A stretch of 64,000 bases of DNA, taken from JAFDBW01 sp963723355. Its GTDB lineage: Bacteria; Desulfobacterota; Desulfuromonadia; Desulfuromonadales; BM103. Position 1 is the first letter of the stretch, and the number at the start of each line of letters is the position of its first letter. Position numbers and translations under genes: made by a program. The notes below the pieces were generated by a model. The model made no database searches. It saw nothing but the letters and a program-made list of their open reading frames with translations, and was not told the DNA's origin. The stretch is from assembly GCA_963723355.1 (NCBI GenBank), contig CAVRQQ010000027.1:1-64000 (forward strand), given 5' to 3'. Positions 34,163 to 42,960 of the stretch are shown in pieces.

Positions 34163-34367
34163 GGCCATACACCTTCTAAACAAACGAAAACATTAGTTAT
34201 TCAAACCTGATTTTTTTATCATATGGCGATTGCTCCGCGCAAGAGAATAGCTTCCGACAAGCAGCACATCGGAACCCTTGCCCGCTCGATGCAGCAGCGT
34301 GCTGAAGTCTTTTAACGGTCAAGGGGACCAACTGCCATGCCCGAAGGGAAATGGCCTAGAGAGGATC

Positions 34368-35437
34368 TATTTCAGCATACTGCATGAAAGGTCTTTGATC
34401 GGGGCATAAACACTTTGCTCGCCAAGGAGATGATTGATTTCCGTGGCATTGTAATAGCGGGCCTGAAGAGCCCTCCCGCCCTGCATCCAGAAACCGAACT
34501 GCGGGATGAAGGTACTTTTCTTGATCGTATGATCGAGAGTCAGACCCAGCGAGCAACCAGGATATTGCGTTCGCCGGAGTCAAAAGATTCTGACGAGATA
34601 GGCGGCGAGCATGGTGGAATTGTCGCCAGGTGTTGATATCGGCCATGCGCCGGTGCGGGTAATCCGAAGTCACAACGTCCGGCAAAAAATCAAAAACCGA
34701 GGCTTCAAGCAAAGCATCCGGATCATGGTTGGCACTATACAGGCGCTTGGTAAAGTAAAAGGTGGAAGGATCCAGCATCTTGCCGATCGAGACAGGCTCT
34801 TGGGTAACAGCTCGACAGTGCATGCTGGTAACGTTTTGCGACTCCGGGATTCAAACGATAGATCTTGCCCTGGCTGGCATCGCCCAGGGCATCTCCCTTC
34901 AACGAGTCTCTCGATATTCAGATGCAGGTGTGGATGATCATGTACATCGGTACATTTGCGCAGCAGGTACTTGTAGGGGATTTCGATTTTCAGTCCGCCG
35001 GGGCTGCGAAACAGGGTGACCAGGGTCGACGCACGATGATAAAGGATCAGGTAAGGAATCATCAGGCGATGCAGCATGCCGCAGCAGGGTGCGACTTTAC
35101 CATGCACACGCTCGACATAGCCGACGCCGCCCTCTTCTGTCAGCTCCGAGGTGGCTTCCGCCGAGAATGACCAGATCGCGCCCGTGATGAGAGGCTGAAA
35201 TCAGGCGGGTCGGGTCAATCAGCGCGCCAACCCGCCCGAGATTGAAGACCGGGCAGTCGTAGACGTAGCCGAACAGGCTTTTCTTGATCTTCTGGCTCTC
35301 GTCGGAACACTGCCAGACCACTGGCAAGGTCCCGGAGAACCGGCGTCATCTGTCAGTGAACGCATGCGGCCGAAAAGGGGCATCAATTCCATTGACGGTT
35401 GGTCTAGCAGGCTCTCGAAAGGCGGAGAAATCGGCAT
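34368..35437 (-). pseudogene. LCIB/LCIC-type carbonic anhydrase-like protein, heavily frameshifted
   Basis: Fragments in alternating frames add up to one protein of about 355 residues: ISPPFESLLDQPSMELMPLF; FNLGRVGALIDPTRLISASH; DLVILGGSHLG; GGVGYVERVHGKVAPCCGML; IYRLNPGVAKRY; SIGKMLDPSTFYFTKRLYSA; RYYNATEINHLLGEQSVYAP. At least six indels (near 35325, 35140, 34889, 34813, 34610, 34590 and 34550) are needed. The pattern His-(I/L)-(A/G) ... G-x-VG-x-V-x-R ... C-C-G resembles LCIB/LCIC-type carbonic anhydrases, where one His and two Cys bind zinc; this is inference from pattern memory. A true beta-carbonic anhydrase lies 450 bp away, which fits. Start ATG 35437. Confidence 0.45.
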
Positions 35438-35530
35438 GGCTGAACTCCTGAAAGTGGCATTCCTGTGTACGCAGCATGATAATATAACATTGTTTTACAA
35501 TAAACACGAAGGGATTACTGTGATTCGACC

Positions 35531-35843
35531 ATGGCAGACTCAATGACATACCAGGAACTGAAGGCCGCTCTAAGACCTTTGGTATCACGGAGCGTGCGAC
35601 CCTTGAACAGATCAAGCAGCGTCATCGCGAACTGGTCAAAATGCACCACCCCGACCAGAGTGAAGATGCAGACCCGGCATTGATCCGAAGATCAATGCCG
35701 CCTACAAAATTCTCGCAACCTATTGTGCAGGCTATCGATATTGTTTCAGCGAAGAGGAGTTCCTCGAGCAGAACCCGGGAGAGCGTCTGCGGCGGCAGTT
35801 TGGCTGGGACCCTCTCTGGAGCGGCAAACCGGAAGAGGGGTAA
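35531..35843 (+). CDS. Small J-domain (DnaJ-like) protein, frameshifted
   Basis: A co-chaperone-like protein of about 103 residues that would stimulate an Hsp70. From ATG 35531, MADSMTYQELKAAL is followed, after one missing base near 35572, by KTFGITERATLEQIKQRHRE and the diagnostic HPD in HHPDQSEDADP. A second indel near 35687 restores INAAYKILATYCAGYRYCFS and the C-terminus QFGWDPLWSGKPEEG, stop 35843. Helices I-IV of the J-domain are all recognisable. It is divergent from the LCIB-like gene and convergent with the carbonic anhydrase. Type and client are unknown. Confidence 0.7.
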
Positions 35844-35889
35844 TTCCGCGCATGCAGCCGGATCCAGGCGCTTTCCGTTGGGCTGGCAA

Positions 35890-36508
35890 TCAATTCAAAG
35901 CGTTTCGGTGCCGATCATTGAAGTTGAAAATTTCGCCGGTTTCAATGATGTAGTACCAGCCGAAGATTTCAATATTGCCTTGGTCGTAACGTTCACGGAT
36001 GTAGGGGTAAGTCAGCAGGTTGCGCATCTGCACCAGGATGTTGATCTGTTCGGTGAGCCACTCCTGCTCTTCCGGAGTCCCTTCAACGATCTGCTTTTCG
36101 ACCCGTTCTATCACCTCGCGGGAGACATCGCAGCCAGCGCGCCACATTCGGGATATGCTGCAGCTCCTCCGGGCTCTTGTGCAGTGCTGCGCAGCCACCG
36201 CAATTCGAATGGCCACAGACCACGATCGCCTCAACATTCAAAACCTGAACGGCATATTCGATTGCCGAGGTCGTGCCGGCAAAATCTTCGGTTTTGCGAA
36301 ACGGCGGCACAATGTTGGCGATATTGCGGATCATGAAGAGTTCGCCCGGCCGGGTACGCGTGATCAGTTCGGGAACAACGCGGGAGTCGGAACAACCGAT
36401 AAACAGGGTGTGCGGCTGCTGTCTGCGGCCCAGCTCCTTGAACAACTTCCGGTGAGATTCAAAATCCTCGCGGCGGAACCTGGCGATCCCCTTGAAGAGC
36501 TTTTCCAT
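35890..36508 (-). CDS. Beta-class carbonic anhydrase (frameshifted)
   Basis: Zinc enzyme interconverting CO2 and bicarbonate. From ATG 36508 (AGGAGGT upstream) it shows the zinc and Asp-Arg dyad motif FIGCSDSRVVPELIT and the second zinc motif VVCGHSNCGGCAAL, then HIPNVARWL. Near 36131 a single extra base shifts the frame; the continuation reads DVSREVIERVEKQIVEGTPE and IEIFGWYYIIETGEI to the stop at 35890. Repaired length about 206 residues, normal for the CynT-like group. It lies directly downstream of the LysR gene in the same direction, so that regulator may control it. Confidence 0.88.
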
Positions 36509-36595
36509 AAAGACCTCCTGCAAAATTGTAATTCGCATCTGCGGCGAAAATCTGCCCCAGATGGGAAGAAGGCTAACACTGCAGCACTCACCATT

Positions 36596-37510
36596 TTAGG
36601 CCGCCAGAAGGGCGAAACCACCTCGAAAATACTTTCCAGCAACTCCTTGACCAGGGCATCTTCACCTTTGTGCGGCAGCATCACGACGCTGCGGCCCCGT
36701 CGACGCTCGAAACCATCAACATGCAAGCCGATCATCTGTTCTGACTCCAGGTAACTGCTGACCAGCGCCTGGGACATGTAGGCAATCCCTTCGCCGGCGA
36801 GGACCGACTGGATGGTAAAACGCAGGTCATCGGAGATCACGACACTGGCAAAATCGCTGAAGTCAAGGCCCTGCGCCTTGAGATTGCAGCGCATCAACTC
36901 TTTTGAACTGCAACCATCACGACGCGCGTAAAGGCGCTTTTCTTTCAATACCGAGATCTGGATCACGCCGTCCTCATTCGGAATCGGTGTAGCTGCGGAA
37001 GTGACCACCAGCATCTCATCATCCGGCATCGAGAACCGGTTGAAGCCGGAGAAATTGAGATCCAGGCTATGTTCAATCACAGCGAGATCGAACTCTTCCT
37101 GACGCAACCCGCGCAAGGCCTCTTCCGGTTGCAGGAAAATGAATTTGAGATCGTTCAGATCGGAATGCACCCTGAGAAAGTTACTCAGCACCTGGGGCAG
37201 GTAGGCCATGCCGAAGGTCGGGGTGCAACACAAGGAGAGATGCTTCTGGTTTGTCGCCATCCTGCAGACAGGTCAGCAACTCCTTCTCTTTCTCCAGAAT
37301 GTCTCTGGCTTTGTTGAAGACCATTTGCCCGGCAGTCGTTAACGCCAGCCTTTGACCGGACCGGTCGAGCAATTGCTGACCAAAATGCTCCTCCAGGAAC
37401 TTGATCCTCTGGGATACAGCGGACTGGGTAATATGCAATGATTCCGATGCCTTGGAAAATGTTCCTGTTTCAACGGCAGCGATCAGGGTATTCAGGTATC
37501 GCGTTTCCAT
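36596..37510 (-). CDS. LysR-family transcriptional regulator (frameshifted)
   Basis: N-terminal winged helix from ATG 37510: MEHRYL-like start METRYLNTLIAAVETGTFSK, then HITQSAVSQRIKFLEEHFGQ, a classic LysR recognition helix. One extra base near 37262 shifts the frame; the effector domain continues with HLSLCCTPTFGMAYLPQVL and VLAGEGIAYMSQALVSSYLE. In the observed frame no stop occurs until 36364, inside the carbonic anhydrase gene; a TAA at 36596-36598 in an adjacent frame would give the usual 304 residues, so a second indel near 36615 is likely. Its effector is unknown. It is divergent from the decaheme cytochrome operon and could regulate either side. Confidence 0.85.
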
Positions 37511-37746
37511 TCAGATATCCATATATTACATTAAAAACTATAAATATTACTTATAAGTGCCATTAAAATCATTCGTTTTACCCTAGCATTAAAGGGCTTT
37601 ATGATTCAACTGCTTCCGAATGTCTAAACGGGCATTTTCATCGCTTTACCGGCTGACGCTTACATAGCATTCAGGTTCGGGCATAACCGGCTCAGCATTT
37701 CTTGCATCTCATTTTATTGAGGCATTCAGCACGGAAAGGAGAAATC

Positions 37747-38799
37747 ATGCACAGGAAGGTATCACTATCCAGGTCGTCCTGGCTGGTCAGACTCCTTCCC
37801 CTGTTACTGTTCCTGGGGGCATGCGCCACCGGGGCAATCAGGGAGAAGCAGTTGACGTTACCAGTCATTGACGGCGCCACTGCAGTCGGGTCAGAGACCT
37901 GTCTGGAGTGTCACGAAGGGATGGGCGCAGGGGTTCACTCGCGCCTGGCCGGGTTCGAGTATATGGGCGGCACCGAAGGGTGCGAAGCCTGCCATGGCGG
38001 CGGCAGCCTGCATGTCGACTCGGACGGCGACCAGATCCTCAAGTTTGGTGAGCTTCTGCCGGAAGAATCCGCAGCGGTTTGCGCCAAGTGTCACAGCGAC
38101 GGCAATCTGATGGACTGGACACACAGCCTGCACGCCATCAGCGACGTGAGCTGCAACGACTGTCATGCCATTCACGGCGGCAACAAGACCGCCCTGAAGC
38201 AGGAAGACCCCGAGCTCTGCTACTCCTGTCACCAGGAGCAGATGGCCAAGGCCAGCTTCCCGTCCCATCATCCGATCAAGGAAGGCAAGATGGACTGCGG
38301 CGATTGCCACAACCCGCACGGTGCCGACGGCCTGGCAACCGACGAGCGCACCAACGACCTGTGCCTCGACTGCCACAGCCGTTACCAGGGCCCGTTTGTG
38401 TTCGGCCATGCGCCGGTCGAGGACGACTGCACCATCTGTCACGATCCGCATGGTTCGGTGGCCAACAACCTGCTGGTGCAGAACGAGCCGTTCCTCTGCC
38501 TGCAGTGCCACGAAGGGCATTTCCACCTTCTGCGTCAAGGCTTTGAGGAGGGAGTCAGTAATATCGGTTCCTATACAGTGCCCGGAAACGATGGGACCCC
38601 AGGACAGCGTGTGACAGGAAACCTGGTTAACGGTGTTCCTGCAGGTGCCGTCAACCCGGTTTCAGTTCAAGCAGCCAACCCGCACGGCATTGAAGGCTGG
38701 CAGATGTCATTCGGCACCAAGTGTACCACCTGTCACCAGGTCGTACATGGCAGTGACTTCCCGTCCCAACCGCTCAGCGGCGGCGGACTGACCCGTTAA
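37747..38799 (+). CDS. Decaheme c-type cytochrome lipoprotein (DmsE/MtrA-like)
   Basis: A periplasmic-side electron conduit subunit. The 350-residue protein has ten CXXCH heme sites (CLECH, CEACH, CAKCH, CNDCH, CYSCH, CGDCH, CLDCH, CTICH, CLQCH, CTTCH) and an N-terminal signal ending in a lipobox, LLFLGAC, so it is probably lipid-anchored. ATG 37747 is chosen because AAGGAG lies directly upstream. The gene after it, 17 bp on, encodes an MtrB/PioB-type porin; together they match a porin-cytochrome complex that carries electrons across the outer membrane. No outer-surface multiheme partner (MtrC type) is in the window. Confidence 0.92.
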   Translation: MHRKVSLSRSSWLVRLLPLLLFLGACATGAIREKQLTLPVIDGATAVGSETCLECHEGMGAGVHSRLAGFEYMGGTEGCEACHGGGSLHVDSDGDQILKFGELLPEESAAVCAKCHSDGNLMDWTHSLHAISDVSCNDCHAIHGGNKTALKQEDPELCYSCHQEQMAKASFPSHHPIKEGKMDCGDCHNPHGADGLATDERTNDLCLDCHSRYQGPFVFGHAPVEDDCTICHDPHGSVANNLLVQNEPFLCLQCHEGHFHLLRQGFEEGVSNIGSYTVPGNDGTPGQRVTGNLVNGVPAGAVNPVSVQAANPHGIEGWQMSFGTKCTTCHQVVHGSDFPSQPLSGGGLTR

Positions 38800-38816
38800 C
38801 TTTAGGAGGCAATACA

Positions 38817-41097
38817 ATGAAGCACTATGTATCGATGCTTGCACTATTGTCCGTCCTGATCCTGGCGGCGATATCCACGCTGGCAATGGCGGAAGAGAGT
38901 TCCGCGCATCTCAGTGGCAGCATGGAAGTCGGCGTTTCGGGAGTGGACCTCAAAGACAATCCTGCACGCGTCAACGAATACGTTACTTATCGTTCCAAAG
39001 ACGACGGGGTTAACCCGGCGGGAAAGCTGAACCTCGAGTACGAAAACGGTGGGGTTCTGCTTGATCTCAACGGCTCTGTCATGGGTCGCCGTGATCAGAA
39101 TTATAACCTCGATCTCGACTACAACCGGATCTTGAGGTTTGACACCGAGTACCAGGTGTTCGAGCACTGGAAAGATCACGACAACCTCGGCCACCTGGGC
39201 GCCACCATGTTTGGCGATATTGCCGGGGATCAACCTCGCGTGACGACTGATGGTACGGTCGGGCAGATTGGTACCGACACTATTACCGAAGCCAACGAGC
39301 GTTACTATCAGGAGCTCGATCAGGATTACATCATTACCCACAAGGAGTGGGAAAATGAGGCTGACATCACGGTTCCTTCACTGCCGAACGTGACCTTTCA
39401 CGCCGGTTATCGCATTGAAGAACGCGAAGGTGTGGAGCAGTCACGGACACTTAGCAAGTGCAACCAGTGTCACGTCCAGGCCAATCCGAAGGACGTTGAT
39501 GAAGAGACCAAGGACCTGACCCTGGGCGTCACCGGCAAATTCGGCCTGATCACTATTGACTATGAATACCTGTCACGTGACTTCAACGATGACTCAGACG
39601 TCATCACATACAACTACCTGTCCTCTGGGGCAACCCACAACGGTGTCGTTGACAACACTCAGTTGCTTTATGGCGCCAGCGAGGAGCCCTATGGTCAAAC
39701 TCCCGACTCGGAGAAGGACAGTCACACCGTCAAGGCCCGTCTCGATCTCAGTCGCAGCTCCTCTGTAACGGCGACCTATGTCAAAGCAGACATAGAATCC
39801 GACAAGGACGGGGACGCCCCCATCTACACTCTCAACAAGGACACCCTGAAGAGTGAATTCGAATCGTTCTTCCTCAAGGGTGCAACTCGCATCGGCGGCC
39901 TGCGCCTGGCCATCCGGGGCGGCACTTATGAAATAGACGGCCCTGAATACACGGCCAACTATCCGCAACTGGTTGGTGTAACAACCCTTGATCCGGCCCT
40001 TGGCTACGATACGACAACGGGTGACGTACACTACGAGTCAGCCGAATCGCGCGATGTTACGGAATTCGGCATTGACGGCGTCTACCGCCTGGCCAAAGGA
40101 ACCACATTGCGCCTGGGCTATGAGTACGAAGAGATCGATCGTGACGAAGACGAGTTGGGCGACACTGAAACCAACACTTTCGACATCGCCGTCAACTCTC
40201 GTTTCAGCAAGGAACTGTCGGGTCGCGTCAGTTACAAGTACCAGGACATCGACGAACCTTTGCGCGGCGCCAACACTGGGATTTTGCAAAGTGCAGCCTT
40301 CCAGGACCCAAATTACCCCGGCTTGGCCTATGACGACAAAGCCAACTACGTTGGCGATCCGGGCAACATGGTACTGCGGTTTATACTGGAACAGCGTCTA
40401 CCCGAACCGGATGCTGGAAACCTCCATGGATCCGGAAGATGTTCACGAGGTTAAGTTTTCTTCGACCTGGACGCCCTCATACAACATGGCGGCAACCGTC
40501 TTTGGCAGATACCGCCATGAGAAAAATGATCCTGTGAACTACAAGCAGGACACTTACGTTCCGGGAGTCTCCTTCTACTACGCCCCGAACGAAAAGATGA
40601 ACCTGACCATGGCGTACACCTTCAACAAGATGGAAACGGAGAACCAGATGTGCGTCGGCTGGTACCATGGCTGAGCGAACGGCGTCTCATCGAGCCAGTT
40701 TGGCTCGTACTGCGATACCGCTGAATATGATTCCGACGTTCACACCGTGGCCCTCAACGCCACTTATCAGGCAACAGAAAAACTGCTTCTGAATGCCGGC
40801 TTTACCTACAACCACGCCGAAGCCAGCTGGGACTGGGATTTTGGCGACCGGCCGCCACTTCTTGGCAACGGCGCATATGAAAATCTCGACGGCTACAACA
40901 ACCTGATCGACAGCTACTCTGACCTGACCTATGAACAATATCAGACCACTGTCGGCGGGAGCTATCAATTCACCGATGCCCTCTATGCATCAGCATCATT
41001 CACTTACGACGTGTTCAATTCTGAAGAGGAATACGTTTACGGTGATGAGGATGGTGAGGCCTTCTCCGGTTATGTCGGAGTCGGTTACCGCTTCTAA
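38817..41097 (+). pseudogene. MtrB/PioB-family outer membrane beta-barrel protein (frameshift and in-frame TGA)
   Basis: Forms the barrel that holds a decaheme cytochrome across the outer membrane. A signal peptide (LALLSVLILAAISTLAMAEE) precedes alternating amphipathic strands to the C-terminal aromatic residue (YVGVGYRF). Residues 215-219 are CNQCH, a heme-type motif inside the barrel protein. The frame breaks near 40380 by an indel, then continues with YWNSVYPNRMLETSMDPEDV. At 40672-40674 an in-frame TGA follows MCVGWYHG; the same frame then runs on (ANGVSSSQFGSYCDTAEYDS) to 41097. Repaired length about 760 residues, right for the family. AGGAGG precedes ATG 38817. Confidence 0.85.
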
Positions 41098-41134
41098 ACA
41101 ACAAAGCTGAAAAAGTTTCGCCTCTTTATGTAAT

Positions 41135-41163
41135 GCCCGGCTGGTTCTTCCAGCCGGGCTCTT
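41135..41163 (+). terminator. Intrinsic terminator of the cytochrome-porin operon
   Basis: A perfect 10-bp stem GCCCGGCTGG/CCAGCCGGGC with loop TTCTT is followed by TCTTTTCTTT, 38 bp after the porin stop. Confidence 0.85.
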
Positions 41164-41463
41164 TTCTTTCCAGGTTTGTCCCTCTTCCCTCTTCCCTCTT
41201 TGTTTCCCCTTCGCGCCTTTGCGTTAAAAAAACGATTCTATAACCAAAAAAAAGGTTGTTCCCCACGAAGACACGAAGCCACCAAGAAGGGCTTATCCCA
41301 GAGGTTATAAGCTGACGTCTGACCTCCAGGCCTAACGATTCAGCTATCTTTCCTTCGTGCCCTGGAGCCTAGCCGGCTAGGCTTTTTTGCGGTTATAAGT
41401 ACGTAAAAAAAGCCCCCGCCGCAAAACGCAGCAGGGGCTCGGTGCATCCTATGCCAATGACGA
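41164..41463. other. Intergenic region with simple repeats and two further terminators
   Basis: No gene is seen. It begins with CCCTCTT direct repeats and a TTTGCGTTAAAAAA word common in intergenic regions here. A palindrome AGCCTAG-CCGG-CTAGGCT plus T6 (41366-41388) is a plus-strand terminator with no gene of its own. AGCCCC.../...GGGGCT with seven T (41404-41439) terminates the DegP gene on the minus strand. Confidence 0.6.
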
Positions 41464-42855
41464 TTATTCCAACGTCACCGTTGTATAAAGCAGTGTTGCC
41501 CGGCGCTGGATTAGCAGTCGCAGCACCTTGCCGGACTTCATCTTGCCAACCAGCTCTTCGAACTCCTTGACCGAGCCGACTTCCTTGCCGTCAGCCTCAA
41601 CGATCAGGTCACCGACCCTCAGGTTGGCCTCGGCGGCCGGGCCTTCCGGGTCGATCCTGGTAATCAGAACGCCCTGGTCGCCTTCCAGGCTGTAGCGCTC
41701 GACCAGCTCCGGGGTCACGTTTGCGACCGTAAGACCGAGAGCGCCGCCGGTCTCCTCGTCATCGGCGGCCAGCGCCACCTCACCGTCGTCGAGCCGGCCA
41801 ATTTTGACTTTGATCGTGCGTTCCTTGCCGTCGCGGAAGACCTTGACCTTGACCGTCTCGTCGACCGGGGTTGCGGCAACCAGTCGCGGCAGGTCGTTCA
41901 GTTCATCGACCTGCTTGCCGTCATATTCGACAATGATATCGCCCCGTTTCAAACCGGCTTTGTCGGCGGGAGAATCTTCGATGACTTCGTTGACCAGCGC
42001 GCCATGGGTCGTGTCAAGGTCGAAAGATTCTGCCAGTTCTTTATTGAGGGCCTGAACAGTGACCCCGAGCCAACCGCGAGTGACGCGTCCTTCATCGCGC
42101 AGCTGGGGAATGATCTGCTTGGCCATATTGACCGGAATGGCGAAGCCGATCCCCTGGCCCTGGGCAACAATTGCCGTATTGATACCGATCACCTCGCCCT
42201 GCATATTGAAGAGCGGCCCGCCCGAGTTGCCGGGATTGATCGATGCATCCGTCTGGATGAAGTCATCATAGGGTCCGGCGCCTATGACGCGGCCCTTCGC
42301 TGAAACGATGCCGACCGTGACGGTCTGCTCCAGGCCAAAGGGGTTGCCGATCGCCATCACCCATTCACCAACCTTGATCTCCTCGCTGTCGCCGAGCCTG
42401 GCGACCGGCAGGTCCTCGCCGGCATCAATCTTGATCAGCGCGAGGTCGAGCTTCGGGTCCAGCCCGCGAATCTCGCCGGTGAATTCCCGTCCGTCCGACA
42501 GCTTGACCTTGATTTCATCTGCACCATCGACGACGTGGTCATTGGTCAGGATATAGCCGTCCTGCGAGATAATGAACCCGGAGCCAAGCGATCGTTGCTT
42601 GTGCGGGGACTGCGGTGCGTTGCGGAAAAACCGCTCGAAGAATTCCTCGAACATGTCACCGCCCGGGCCTTGCGGGCCAGGGTACATCGGCGCCTTGGGC
42701 TTTACTGTCTTGGCGGTACCGATATTGACAACAGCAGGTTTGAGTTGCTCTGCCAGGGAGACAAAATCAGGTGGTTGTGCCGCAGCAGAGACAGCCCAAC
42801 CGAACGTCAAAAGGGCAACGAGCAGGAAAAGTTTTATGCGCAGGAGCTTGTTCAT
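41464..42855 (-). CDS. Periplasmic Do-family serine protease/chaperone (DegP/DegQ/MucD-like)
   Basis: Degrades or refolds misfolded envelope proteins. From ATG 42855 (GGAGG upstream) a signal peptide (LFLLVALLTFGWAVSAAAQ) precedes the trypsin-like domain with His in LTNDHVVDG, Asp in DPKLDLALIKI and Ser in SINPGNSGGPLFN. Two PDZ domains follow (GWLGVTVQALNKELA and GALGLTVANVTPELV). At 463 residues it matches the family. It follows a histidine kinase-regulator pair in the same direction, so envelope-stress control is plausible. The upstream inverted repeat at 42871-42895 lies right at its leader. Confidence 0.93.
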   Translation of the reverse strand: MNKLLRIKLFLLVALLTFGWAVSAAAQPPDFVSLAEQLKPAVVNIGTAKTVKPKAPMYPGPQGPGGDMFEEFFERFFRNAPQSPHKQRSLGSGFIISQDGYILTNDHVVDGADEIKVKLSDGREFTGEIRGLDPKLDLALIKIDAGEDLPVARLGDSEEIKVGEWVMAIGNPFGLEQTVTVGIVSAKGRVIGAGPYDDFIQTDASINPGNSGGPLFNMQGEVIGINTAIVAQGQGIGFAIPVNMAKQIIPQLRDEGRVTRGWLGVTVQALNKELAESFDLDTTHGALVNEVIEDSPADKAGLKRGDIIVEYDGKQVDELNDLPRLVAATPVDETVKVKVFRDGKERTIKVKIGRLDDGEVALAADDEETGGALGLTVANVTPELVERYSLEGDQGVLITRIDPEGPAAEANLRVGDLIVEADGKEVGSVKEFEELVGKMKSGKVLRLLIQRRATLLYTTVTLE

Positions 42856-42870
42856 GGTGTCCTCCATCGT

Positions 42871-42895
42871 GGTTATTACAACAAATGTAATAACC
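42871..42895. promoter_or_regulatory. Inverted repeat just upstream of the DegP-like gene
   Basis: GGTTATTAC-N7-GTAATAACC is a perfect 9-bp inverted repeat 16 bp before the start codon. It could be an operator for the adjacent response regulator or an RNA hairpin that hides the RBS. Confidence 0.45.
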
Positions 42896-42960
42896 GCCAA
42901 GCGAACTGTCAATCGTCAGCAGCACAGGAATCAACTGTTGATATGTGCAGTTGTGAAAAG

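Noticed and set aside
32807..34210. 467-codon plus-strand frame over ilvE
   Set aside because: Antisense to a clear branched-chain aminotransferase and running through the ilvE terminator.
40672..40707. Annotation of a selenoprotein at the porin TGA
   Set aside because: Hairpin distance and loop do not fit a bacterial SECIS well and no selenoprotein precedent in this family is known to me; kept only as a finding to check.
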